Shown: positions 9,447 to 17,143 of the stretch, in pieces
How positions within the stretch are numbered: the first letter of the stretch is position 1
Layout: each line of letters starts with the position of its first letter
NCBI RefSeq assembly: GCF_002216145.1
Contig: NZ_CP022278.1
Coordinates: 1,674,001 to 1,738,000 of the forward strand
Reading direction: 5' to 3'
Origin: Neisseria chenwenguii
GTDB taxonomy: Bacteria > Pseudomonadota > Gammaproteobacteria > Burkholderiales > Neisseriaceae
Length of the DNA: 64,000 nt
Made by a program: the position numbers and the translations under genes
The notes under the pieces: generated by a model
Told to the model about the DNA's origin: nothing
Databases searched by the model: none
What the model saw: only the letters and a program-made list of their open reading frames with translations

Positions 9447-9815
9447 TTCTTAATTTGAACGGATGTAGCGCAAAGTAATCAGAATACCCACTTAGACATA
9501 TTTAGATCCGCTTGTCTTATTCTTAAAATGCTAAGTGACTTTTCAGATAGAATCTGCCGGCTTGTAAAGCTGTTACTAAATTATGTTGGCAGGAGCGGAA
9601 CAGTCCAGCAAAACGGCAGACTGCTTACTGAAAGATCAGATGTTTTCAGATGCAGATAGTAAAGCCGATAGAACGCGTGCACGCAGAGGTGTGCACGTTA
9701 TACATGGATTTTAGGTTTCATGCAGGCTGTGGCTTGCTGATAGCATTACAGTAAAAGAACTATTATACTCAACTAACTTTATAAGATATTCATTACATAT
9801 TTAGGAATTTTCCTT
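9447..9815. other. Spacer without genes upstream of a toxin unit
   Basis: About 370 bases with no convincing reading frame. On the minus strand, around 9507-9528, it contains GAATAAGACAAGCGGAT, the same string that precedes the recurring unit-head element near 15032-15048. This agrees with the segment having been inverted together with its upstream region. Promoters for the following plus-strand pair must lie here, but no box stands out. Confidence 0.4.
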
Positions 9816-10112
9816 ATGCTTAACTATCTAGTTGCTTATTCAAGTTTTTTATTAAAGCTTTCGGCTATTTTATTCTTCCTACTCATACCTTTTTATTTAA
9901 CATATACAAGAAACCTAAGAAGCTCCATTAAGGAGGAAATAGGTATATACCCAAGCATCAAATCTGCCATTCTTTGGGAACGGGTACGAGAAGACCGAAA
10001 ATTCAATAAACAAGCAAAAAAGGCCTATTTGGTTGGTTGGCTGATGAGAGTTTTCTTTTTCATTCTTTGGCTTGTTGCAATAACACAAATTATAAAAAAT
10101 GACATTCAGTAA
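9816..10112 (+). CDS. Small two-helix membrane protein, candidate immunity protein
   Basis: A 98-residue protein with a hydrophobic segment at residues 10-30 (LLKLSAILFFLLIPFYL), a charged central loop rich in Lys/Arg/Glu (about 33-70), and a second segment near 73-92. Both ends would lie on the same side of the inner membrane. It is A+T-rich. The next gene, with a hydrophobic Ala/Gly-rich N-terminal domain, starts 31 bases downstream. Colicin pore-formers have immunity proteins of just this kind; that comparison is the only basis for a functional guess. Family not recognised. Confidence 0.75.
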   Translation: MLNYLVAYSSFLLKLSAILFFLLIPFYLTYTRNLRSSIKEEIGIYPSIKSAILWERVREDRKFNKQAKKAYLVGWLMRVFFFILWLVAITQIIKNDIQ

Positions 10113-10143
10113 TTGATAAACCCTACACTAAAAGGATATTTAT

Positions 10144-11814
10144 ATGACAAACTCTCAAAACATTTTAAAAAACGCCTCTTCTGCAGATGCGTTAGCAAAT
10201 TCGATTTCTACATATGCAAAAGAAGGTGGAGATGTGAATGCAACTGCAGCACTCGTTTCTGCAGCTGCATTACTTCCTGGCTCCACAGGGCTTTCTTCCT
10301 CATTAGCTGCAGTTGCTACATCTGTCACACAAATTTCTCAGAAAGCTACTTCCAATAAAGCTATTACTGCCTCCGATGCATTAAGTCTCTTAGGTTCAGT
10401 AGTCTCTGTTGTAGCAGATGGAATAGAAACGATTTCAGAAATGACTATGGCAACAGGGGTAGGAGCTCCTGCCGGAGCTGCTGGACATACAATAGGATCT
10501 GGATTGGGGGTAACAGCAGCTGGAATATCTGCGACTGCTGCCACTATGGCAAACACAGGAATTGATGTTAGTTTATATAACCCTACAGGAGATAAATCAG
10601 CCCCTCCAAGCGTTTCAGAAGTGGCTCAAAAAGCAAAAGATATATTATCAAATAATTTGGAGAACATAAAAAATTTTGATAAAAAAGTTTCTGAAAACAT
10701 TGAAAATATAAATAAAGAAGTAGATGCATCTCTAGAGAAAGTAGCAGAAACACTCCAAACTAGTAAAGAATCTTTAAAAGATGTTTTAAGTAATGCGCTT
10801 GATAAAGCCGCCGAGGGTATTGACTCACTAAGAGACTGGCTTTCAGATGCCTTTCAAAACTTTGCTCAACAACTCCCCGACCTGCCGTCTGAAAAAGAAT
10901 GGTACATCGACGACGGCAAGCAATGCCTTGCTCCGTGGGCAGACCAAAACCGCGACGGCAAATACCACGTCTACGACCCGTTGGTTCTCGACCTTGACGG
11001 CGACGGCATCGAAACCGTCGGCACTTCAGGTTACGCAGGCGCTTTATTTGACCACGATAAAGACGGCATCCGCACGTCAACAGGCTGGGTTTCCGCCGAC
11101 GACGGCCTGCTCGTCGTCGATTTGAACGGCGACGGCAAGGTCAACAACGGCGGCGAACTGTTCGGCGACAGCTATGCTTTGAAAGACGGTAACACCGCTG
11201 CCAACGGCTTTGCTGCGCTGGCCGAATTCGATACCAATTCAGACGGCATTGTCGATGCAAACGATGAGCGCTTTAAGGAATTGAAAATTTGGCGTGATTT
11301 GGATTCGGACGGCATCAGCGATGCGGGTGAGCTGTTTTCATTGGCCGATGCCGGCGTGAAATCCCTCAACGTCGCCCATACCGACACAAATAAAGCATTG
11401 GGCAACGGCAACACCCTCGCCCAAGATGGCAGCTATACCAAAGCCGACGGCACTACCGCGCAAATGGGCGATTTGCTCCTTGCCGCAGACCATCTCCACA
11501 GCCGCTATGCCGATTCCGTTACCCTGACCAAAGAACAGGCGCGCGCCGCCAATCTCCAAGGCATCGGCAGACTGCGTGATTTGCGTGAAGCCGCAGCCCT
11601 CTCGCCTGAATTAGCCGAGGCATTGAAAGCCTACAGCGCGGCGGAAACCAAAGCGGAGCAGCAGGAATTGTTGAACAGCCTGATTAACAAATGGGCGGAA
11701 ACCGACCCCGCCTACGGCACGGGCGTGCAGTTTTTGCCGCCGATGATTAAGACGGCAGGAGAAGACACGGCATTGACGCGGTCGCAGGAGAAAAACTACC
11801 GTCAAGCAGCTTGA
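10144..11814 (+). CDS. FrpC-type protein with hydrophobic N-terminal domain, intact
   Basis: A 556-residue protein, the only short unit without damage. Residues 1-150 are rich in Ala, Ser, Gly and Thr with small-residue hydrophobic stretches ([38 protein letters not shown]), and 155-240 look like a coiled coil. This suggests a membrane-inserting domain, perhaps of glycine-zipper type. Residues 255 onward are the FrpC self-processing module, with Asp278-Pro279 as the predicted scissile bond, then DLDGDG, DLNGDG, DTNSDG and DLDSDG loops. It ends at QEKNYRQAA without RTX repeats. The junction encodes LPSEKEW from a DUS within the gene (10884-10893). An AAGGAT site precedes the ATG. Secretion and toxicity are inferred. 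Confidence 0.85.
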   Translation: MTNSQNILKNASSADALANSISTYAKEGGDVNATAALVSAAALLPGSTGLSSSLAAVATSVTQISQKATSNKAITASDALSLLGSVVSVVADGIETISEMTMATGVGAPAGAAGHTIGSGLGVTAAGISATAATMANTGIDVSLYNPTGDKSAPPSVSEVAQKAKDILSNNLENIKNFDKKVSENIENINKEVDASLEKVAETLQTSKESLKDVLSNALDKAAEGIDSLRDWLSDAFQNFAQQLPDLPSEKEWYIDDGKQCLAPWADQNRDGKYHVYDPLVLDLDGDGIETVGTSGYAGALFDHDKDGIRTSTGWVSADDGLLVVDLNGDGKVNNGGELFGDSYALKDGNTAANGFAALAEFDTNSDGIVDANDERFKELKIWRDLDSDGISDAGELFSLADAGVKSLNVAHTDTNKALGNGNTLAQDGSYTKADGTTAQMGDLLLAADHLHSRYADSVTLTKEQARAANLQGIGRLRDLREAAALSPELAEALKAYSAAETKAEQQELLNSLINKWAETDPAYGTGVQFLPPMIKTAGEDTALTRSQEKNYRQAA

Positions 11815-11825
11815 GGTCGTCTGAA
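11814..11825 (+). other. Variant uptake sequence AGGTCGTCTGAA
   Basis: Begins in the last base of the module stop codon. It has T where the local dialect has C, giving the form described for the N. mucosa/sicca group (AG-mucDUS). Either a point mutation or a trace of import from that group. Confidence 0.6.
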
Positions 11826-11965
11826 AAGTTAGGTTTGCCAAGCTAAGCTATGCGTGGATTTTGGGCTACGGCTTGCTAAAGGAGGACTGAAGATTATTTT
11901 TAAATGTCTGTTTTTACAATTAAGAGCAAATTATTTTTTCTGGTTATTACTTAAGGATAGATGTT

Positions 11966-12268
11966 TTGAGTAAATATAAATATTTGGATTATATAAGTTA
12001 TTTTTTGATTTTTATATTGTTTTTAATCGTGTTATTTTTACTATCAATTAATACAAGTTTTTCTAAGCTGGTTATCATGTTGCAACCTTTTTTCTGGTTA
12101 ATGATGTTTTACTTTTCTATGGTTTTTTATTATTTTTGGTATATGGAAGATAGGGGATTTGAAATAGATGAAGATATAAAAGGTAGTATTTCTAGGAGAA
12201 AAAATTTATATAGAAATTGTGGTATTTTTTTTGGTATTTCGCTATTTATTTCAATGTTATTAGATTAG
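11966..12268 (+). CDS. Small multi-pass membrane protein, candidate immunity protein
   Basis: A 100-residue, very A+T-rich protein with three hydrophobic segments (about residues 8-28, 34-56 and 83-99) and a charged loop (MEDRGFEIDEDIKGSISRRK). The start is a TTG with AAGGA 8 bases upstream; the nearby ATG at 11961 runs straight into a stop. It lies 28 bases before a gene with a hydrophobic N-terminal domain, repeating the arrangement at 9816-11814, but with no evident sequence similarity. A dedicated membrane-embedded immunity protein is the favoured guess. Confidence 0.7.
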   Translation: MSKYKYLDYISYFLIFILFLIVLFLLSINTSFSKLVIMLQPFFWLMMFYFSMVFYYFWYMEDRGFEIDEDIKGSISRRKNLYRNCGIFFGISLFISMLLD

Positions 12269-12296
12269 TTTAATAGTTTATTTTAAGGAGTTTTAA

Positions 12297-13493
12297 ATGA
12301 GTGCAAGTAAAGTGGTTGAATATGGTGCGGTATTGGTAACAGCGGCAGATTCTTCATCATCAATTGTAAAAGATTCAAGTCCAATTAATGTTTTAAGTAA
12401 TAGTGGGCAAGCTATTAGTGCTACTGTATCTCTTACGGGGCCTGCGGGGACAATAGCTACTGCTCCTGCGGCTTTAACTTTAACAACTGCAAAAATTATC
12501 ATAGATGCTAAGAATGGAAACGAAATTAGTTCTGGAGACGTATTATCAGTAACGGGGAATACAGTTGCAATTATTGGTGCTGTTGGAGTCGCACTGGGAG
12601 CACCAGTAGCAATACTAGCTTTAGCAATTGGTACAGCAATTAATATGCTTGGCGTTGCTATTAATCAAGGATGGTTTGAAAAAGCTTTTGATACTTGGAA
12701 AGAACAAATTAACCGAGATGGCAAATACTACGTTTATGACCCTTTAGTACTAGACCTCGACGGCGACGGAATCGAAACCGTCGGCACTTCAGGCTACGCA
12801 GGCGTTTTATTTGACCACGATAAAGACGGCATCCGCACGTCAACAGGCTGGGTTTCCGCCGACGACGGCCTGCTCGTCGTCGATTTGAACGGCGACGGCA
12901 AGGTCAACAACGGCGGCGAACTCTTTGGCGACAGCTATGTTTTGAAAGACGGTAACACCGCCGCCAACGGCTTTGCCGCGCTGGCCGAATTCGATACCAA
13001 TTCAGACGGCATTATCGATGCAAACGATGAGCGCTTTAAGGAATTGAAAATTTGGCGTGATTTGGATTCGGACGGCATCAGCGATGCGGGTGAGCTGTTT
13101 TCATTGGCCGATGCCGGCGTGAAATCCCTCAACGTCGCCCATACCGACACAAATAAAGCATTGGGCAACGGCAACACCCTCGCCCAAGACGGCAGCTATA
13201 CCAAAGCCGACGGCACTACCGCGCAAATGGGCGATTTGCTCCTTGCCGCAGACCATCTCCACAGCCGCTACGCCGATTCCGTTACCCTGACCGAAGAACA
13301 GGCGCGCTACGCCAATCTTCAGGGTATCGGCTGTTCGCCCGCATCGCTGATGCCGTCCGAATCCAAATCACGCCAAATCTTGAGCTTGGCGAAATCCGCA
13401 TCGTTTGCGTCGACAATGCCGTCTGAATTGGTATCGAATTCGGCCAGCGCAGCAAAGCCGTTGGCAGCGGTGTTACCGTCTTTCAAAGCATAG
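12297..13493 (+). CDS. FrpC-type protein with hydrophobic N-terminal domain, 3' end replaced by inversion
   Basis: Starts after a TAAGGAG site. Residues 1-135 are hydrophobic and small-residue-rich, with a strong segment [21 protein letters not shown] and another just after it, suggesting membrane insertion. The processing module follows, with Asp148-Pro149. Base composition changes from A+T-rich to G+C-rich within about 40 bases of that Asp-Pro site. True module sequence stops at 13332 ([11 protein letters not shown]). The last 50 or so residues of the frame are antisense of another module and are meaningless. The original 3' end is the detached piece at 8813-8937. Whether a stable product is made is uncertain. 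Confidence 0.8.
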   Translation: MSASKVVEYGAVLVTAADSSSSIVKDSSPINVLSNSGQAISATVSLTGPAGTIATAPAALTLTTAKIIIDAKNGNEISSGDVLSVTGNTVAIIGAVGVALGAPVAILALAIGTAINMLGVAINQGWFEKAFDTWKEQINRDGKYYVYDPLVLDLDGDGIETVGTSGYAGVLFDHDKDGIRTSTGWVSADDGLLVVDLNGDGKVNNGGELFGDSYVLKDGNTAANGFAALAEFDTNSDGIIDANDERFKELKIWRDLDSDGISDAGELFSLADAGVKSLNVAHTDTNKALGNGNTLAQDGSYTKADGTTAQMGDLLLAADHLHSRYADSVTLTEEQARYANLQGIGCSPASLMPSESKSRQILSLAKSASFASTMPSELVSNSASAAKPLAAVLPSFKA

Positions 13494-13762
13494 CTGTCGC
13501 CGAACAGTTCGCCGCCGTTGTTGACCTTGCCGTCGCCGTTCAAATCGACGACGAGCAGGCCGTCGTCGGCGGAAACCCAGCCTGTTGACGTGCGGATGCC
13601 GTCTTTATCGTGGTCAAATAAAACGCCTGCGTAGCCTGAAGTGCCGACGGTTTCGATTCCGTCGCCGTCCAAATCCAAAGTGAGCGGGTCGTAAACGTGG
13701 TATTTGCCGTCACGGTTTTGGTCTGTCCACGGGGCAAAGCATTGTTTGCCGTCGTCGATGTA
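13333..13762 (-). pseudogene. FrpC processing module after an in-frame amber stop, truncated by inversion
   Basis: In frame with the gene starting at 14413, after a TAG at 13763-13765. It reads [32 protein letters not shown], and calcium loops as far as [10 protein letters not shown], where the inversion junction cuts it. The sister unit at 10144 has Trp (TGG) where the TAG stands, so the stop is a single G-to-A change. The rest of this module is the fragment at 8938-9419. Confidence 0.85.
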
Positions 13763-14413
13763 CTATTCTTTTTCAGACGGCAGGTCGGGGAGTAGGTCGT
13801 CTTTGAGTTTATTGAACCAATCTTTCCATGTATTTGGATCTAATACCTTATTAATGTTATCGCCTAATTTAGGTAAAAACCAGTCTCGGAAATTTTCTAG
13901 ATTTTTATCATAAAACCTGCTAATTTCTTCTGAAACGGCTTTAAGTAACTGGGGATTGCTGATAGCAAGATTTAAAGCAGTCGCACCTCCACCAGTAGCC
14001 CCTGCTACTCCCTCAACAGGGTTAACACCAGGTAGTGTCGATGATGCTACTTGAAGCATTCCTGCTAAACCAGAAACTACTCCTAAGCTTGTCGATGCCG
14101 CTTTATCAAATTGCCCCTGTTTCATATAGACATAAGTTGCAGCAAGCGAAGCGGATGCAGCTGCTCCGTTTAATTGGAATGCTATCCCTGTACTCATAGC
14201 TCCCATAGCATTTGCAGCACCTGATGGACTAGAGTTGGTAGCACTTGCTACTTCTGCGGCTGTTGTTGCAGCTAAAGAAATTGCTGCAATTGAAGAGTCT
14301 AACCCATCTAAAGAAGTACGTTCAGAACTTGGTTTATCTAGATTTTGCTTGATGGTGTTTGCATTGTTCAGAGCATCCGCATATGTCAAAATTGTTTGTG
14401 ATTTGGAAGTCAT
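13763..14413 (-). CDS. Hydrophobic N-terminal domain of a FrpC-type unit
   Basis: A 216-residue protein ending LPDLPSEKE at an amber codon. Residues 40-160 are dominated by Ala, Ser, Gly and Thr (SIAAISLAATTAAEVASATN, MGAMSTGIAFQLNG), with long stretches able to enter a membrane; 170-216 are amphipathic with several Trp. In layout it resembles the N-terminal domain of the 10144 gene, and both join the module through the same DUS-encoded PSEK. The domain is whole even though the module behind it is lost. The membrane protein gene ends 10 bases upstream. Function is inferred to be membrane damage. Confidence 0.7.
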   Translation of the reverse strand: MTSKSQTILTYADALNNANTIKQNLDKPSSERTSLDGLDSSIAAISLAATTAAEVASATNSSPSGAANAMGAMSTGIAFQLNGAAASASLAATYVYMKQGQFDKAASTSLGVVSGLAGMLQVASSTLPGVNPVEGVAGATGGGATALNLAISNPQLLKAVSEEISRFYDKNLENFRDWFLPKLGDNINKVLDPNTWKDWFNKLKDDLLPDLPSEKE

Positions 14414-14423
14414 ATATATTCTT

Positions 14424-14759
14424 TCATTTGCCTACAGATAATTTAAAAGTTAAAAGCCAAAAAAGTGCAACTAGTAAAATGAATAATCCTTCAATAAGGA
14501 AGAGTTCTAAAAATCTTCTAAATTTTCTAATATATAAATTTTCTGACTTGTTATTTTTAGCTAATTTAGAATTAAATAATTTTAAAAATTTTGCGGTGGT
14601 GATTAGGATTGCAGAACCAGAATAGAAAAGGTAACTATTTAAAATTTCAAAATTTCTTTGATTTAAAAATATATTTGAGCCTCCTTTGTAAGATGTTATG
14701 CCTAGAAGAAAATAGAAAATTGGAAAAATTATCATTAATACAATAATAAGAAATTTCAT
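14424..14759 (-). CDS. Small multi-pass membrane protein, candidate immunity protein
   Basis: A 111-residue A+T-rich protein with hydrophobic segments near residues 3-22, 43-60 and 86-105 and a Lys-rich loop between (KLFNSKLAKNNKSENLYIRK). The ATG has only a poor ribosome-binding site. It is the first gene of its unit, 10 bases before the gene with the hydrophobic N-terminal domain. No family is recognised, and it does not resemble the other two membrane proteins of the island beyond size and layout. Confidence 0.7.
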   Translation of the reverse strand: MKFLIIVLMIIFPIFYFLLGITSYKGGSNIFLNQRNFEILNSYLFYSGSAILITTAKFLKLFNSKLAKNNKSENLYIRKFRRFLELFLIEGLFILLVALFWLLTFKLSVGK

Positions 14760-15103
14760 TTTATGCCTTATTAATGATTTGTCAATAGAATAAACTATTA
14801 TGAAACAATCTAATGGTTATTGAAACCACTATTGATGGCCAGCGATTAACAGCAAATTACTCATATGTGTACTAGTGCTGAGCATATTTACATATTTTCT
14901 TGTGTTTAATTAAATCATGACAATGGACTTTGTTATCATGAGTGGGGTTAATTTATGATACAAAGCTATAGCGGGTAACGAGCATATATAAAGTTGAGAT
15001 ATTTTGTTCGAATGCGAGTTTCTTTTTGATAAAATAAGACAAGCGGATTAAATTTTACCCAAACGGCAATTTAATTACTCTGACTACTTCAGTTAAATTA
15101 AGA
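14760..15103. other. Spacer at the right edge of the island
   Basis: About 340 A+T-rich bases with no gene. Holds the third recurring unit-head element (15040-15079) and probably the promoter of the minus-strand unit. G+C content returns to normal at 15100, which sets the right border of the island. Confidence 0.5.
15040..15079. repeat. Recurring element at the head of a toxin unit, copy 3
   Basis: CAAGCGGATTAAATTTTACC followed by CAAACGGCAATTTAATTACT, close to the copy at 8721-8760 and more distantly to 6961-6999. This copy is 280 bases before its unit, so it is more likely a boundary or regulatory element than a core promoter. Confidence 0.55.
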
Positions 15104-15167
15104 AGGCCGTCTGAAAATTTCAGACGGTCTGAATAAATAAAAAACCCGCTTTGCAGCGGGTTTTTTC
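15104..15167 (-). terminator. Terminators after rplS
   Basis: Reading on the minus strand, AACCCGCT-GCAA-AGCGGGTT followed by T residues (15140-15167) is a strong intrinsic terminator for the rpsP operon. A paired-DUS hairpin (15104-15130) lies just beyond. Confidence 0.85.
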
Positions 15168-15177
15168 ATTTGCCTGA

Positions 15178-15543
15178 TCAAGCCTTGCGGGCGGGCAGTT
15201 TTTCTTTGATGCGGGCGGCTTTGCCGGTGAGGCCGCGCAGGTAGTAGAGTTTGGCACGACGCACATCGCCGCGGCGTTTGACTTCGATTTTTTCTACGGT
15301 CGGAGAGTAGAGTTGGAACGTACGCTCGACGCCTTCGCCGCTGGAGATTTTGCGCACGATGAAGTTGCTGTTCAGGCCGCGGTTGCGGCGGGCGATGACG
15401 ACGCCTTCGTAGGCTTGCAGACGGCTGCGGGTGCCCTCGACGACACGGACGGAGACGACAACGGTGTCGCCCGGTGCGAATTCGGGGATTTCTTTATTCA
15501 AGCGGGCGATTTCTTCCTGCTCTAATTGCTGGATCAGATTCAT
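15178..15543 (-). CDS. rplS: 50S ribosomal protein L19
   Basis: Large-subunit protein at the 30S-50S interface. It has 121 residues, the normal size, with the family features [32 protein letters not shown] and the conserved [11 protein letters not shown] near the end. It is the last gene of rpsP-rimM-trmD-rplS, a near-universal bacterial order, and is followed by an intrinsic terminator. The island of FrpC-like genes begins directly beyond. Confidence 0.97.
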   Translation of the reverse strand: MNLIQQLEQEEIARLNKEIPEFAPGDTVVVSVRVVEGTRSRLQAYEGVVIARRNRGLNSNFIVRKISSGEGVERTFQLYSPTVEKIEVKRRGDVRRAKLYYLRGLTGKAARIKEKLPARKA

Positions 15544-15556
15544 GGTTTTTCCTAAA

Positions 15557-16306
15557 TTATGATTGGATTTCCCGTTGCTCTTGTTTGATTTTTTCCAAGA
15601 GACGGGCTTCCTGTGGGATTAAACTGCGCTTTTCGAGTAAATCGGGTCTGCGCTCCAGTGTGCGCCGCAGCGATTGTTCCAACCGCCATTCGGCTATCAG
15701 GGCGTGGTTGCCGGAGCGTAATACTTCGGGCACGGCCATGCCTTGAAATTCTGTGGGTCTGGTGTAGTGGGGGCAGTCTAGGAGGCCGTCTGAAAACGAA
15801 TCCTGTTCGGCCGACTGCATATCGCCCAATACGCCGGGAATAAGCCTCAACACGGTATCCATCAGCATCATGGCGGGAAGCTCGCCGCCGGAGACGACGA
15901 AATCGCCGATGCTGATTTCTTCATCTACGCTGCTTTGGATAAGACGCTCGTCTATTCCTTCGTAACGTCCGCACAGCAGGATCAGATTGGGTTCTGCGGC
16001 AAGTTCGGCTGCTTTCTGATGGGTCAGCGGGCTGCCTTGCGGGCTGAGGTAGATGACTTTGCTTGCGCCGTTGCAGGCTTTTCTGGCTTCCTCAACAGCT
16101 GCTTGCAGCGGGGGTGCCATCATAATCATGCCGGGGCCGCCGCCGAAAGGGCGGTCGTCGATGTAGCCGAGTTTGTTGTCGGCGAAACGGCGGGGATTGA
16201 TGGCTTGAAACTGCCAGAGGTTTTGCTTTTTTGCGCGTCCGGTTACGCCGTATTCGGTAATGCTGTCGAACATTTCCGGAAAGAGGGTGATGCTTTGGAT
16301 GAACAT
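15557..16306 (-). CDS. trmD: tRNA (guanine-N1)-methyltransferase
   Basis: Methylates G37 of tRNAs that read CNN codons, using S-adenosylmethionine, and so prevents +1 frameshifting. The start chosen ([13 protein letters not shown], 249 residues) overlaps the rimM stop as TGATG; a frame extension six residues upstream is rejected. The deep-knot SPOUT motifs are clear: [30 protein letters not shown], and the Gly-rich RPFGGGPGM. Confidence 0.97.
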   Translation of the reverse strand: MFIQSITLFPEMFDSITEYGVTGRAKKQNLWQFQAINPRRFADNKLGYIDDRPFGGGPGMIMMAPPLQAAVEEARKACNGASKVIYLSPQGSPLTHQKAAELAAEPNLILLCGRYEGIDERLIQSSVDEEISIGDFVVSGGELPAMMLMDTVLRLIPGVLGDMQSAEQDSFSDGLLDCPHYTRPTEFQGMAVPEVLRSGNHALIAEWRLEQSLRRTLERRPDLLEKRSLIPQEARLLEKIKQEQREIQS

Positions 16307-16815
16307 CAGTAGTCCAAGCCCCAATCGGCGGTAATGGTGCGGTTTTCGGTATCGACGGTTTCGATGTAGTAGGAAACGAAGGGAATCAGCTTGCGGCCGT
16401 GTCCGCCGTCAATCACTAAAACATCGTGGGCACCGGTATCCATAAGGCTGTTTACTTTGCCTAAAACTACGCCGTCTTTGTTGCTTACGGTCATGCCGAC
16501 CAAGTCTGCCCAGTAGTATTCGTCTTCTTCGGCAGGCTCGAAGGCTTCGCGCGGAATTTCGATGGTGTAGCCGCGCAGCGCAAAGGCTTGGTCGCGGTCG
16601 TCGATGCCCTCAAATTTGACTTGGAGTTCGCCGCCTGCGATTTTGCCGGATTCGAGCGTGACGGTCAGGGTTTTGCCGTCTTTGCTCAGATGCCACTCGG
16701 GGTAGTCCAGCAGGCTGTCGGTGTATTCGGTGTCGGCGGCGATTTTCAGCCAGCCTTTGATGCCGAATACGCCTTTGATGTAGCCCATGGCTACCCGTTG
16801 TTGCGTATTGTTCAT
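16306..16815 (-). CDS. rimM: 16S rRNA processing protein RimM
   Basis: Assembly factor that binds S19 and matures the 30S head. It has 169 residues, an N-terminal beta-barrel ([16 protein letters not shown]) and a C-terminal PRC-barrel ([43 protein letters not shown]). It lies 3 bases after rpsP and overlaps trmD by one base, so translation of all three is coupled. Confidence 0.96.
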   Translation of the reverse strand: MNNTQQRVAMGYIKGVFGIKGWLKIAADTEYTDSLLDYPEWHLSKDGKTLTVTLESGKIAGGELQVKFEGIDDRDQAFALRGYTIEIPREAFEPAEEDEYYWADLVGMTVSNKDGVVLGKVNSLMDTGAHDVLVIDGGHGRKLIPFVSYYIETVDTENRTITADWGLDY

Positions 16816-16818
16816 GGC

Positions 16819-17067
16819 TTAAGCGGCAACTTGTTGCTCTTTAACCAGTTTGACAACGGCGGGGCTGACTTGCGCGCCTTGTGCAACCCAGTGGTTCAGG
16901 CGGTCGGCGTTCAGGCGGACGCGCTCTTGTTTTTCGTTGGCAACGGGGTTGTAGAAACCTAAGCGCTCGATAAAACGGCCGTCGCGGCGGTTACGCGAGT
17001 CGGTTACGATGACGTTGAAGAAAGGGCGGTGTTTAGAGCCGCCACGGGCCAAACGGATAACTACCAT
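16819..17067 (-). CDS. rpsP: 30S ribosomal protein S16
   Basis: First gene of the operon. The 82-residue protein has the S16 start [17 protein letters not shown] and the motif [20 protein letters not shown] spaced AAGGACTT ribosome-binding site precedes the ATG. The promoter presumably lies in the roughly 75 bases to the next gene upstream. Confidence 0.97.
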   Translation of the reverse strand: MVVIRLARGGSKHRPFFNVIVTDSRNRRDGRFIERLGFYNPVANEKQERVRLNADRLNHWVAQGAQVSPAVVKLVKEQQVAA

Positions 17068-17143
17068 TTTGAAGTCCTTGTATGAATTCGGAGAATATGG
17101 AAGCGGGCAATTTTAGGTCAATTTGCGGTTTTTACGCAAGTAT

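Noticed and set aside
8938-13332. Phase-variable invertase switch
   Set aside because: No recombinase gene or defined inverted target sites are visible; breakpoints are at non-equivalent positions of the module. A one-off rearrangement is simpler, though both orientations should be sought.
13333-13493. C-terminal 50 residues of the plus-strand 12297 gene as a novel domain
   Set aside because: This stretch is exactly antisense to an FrpC module; it results from the inversion junction.
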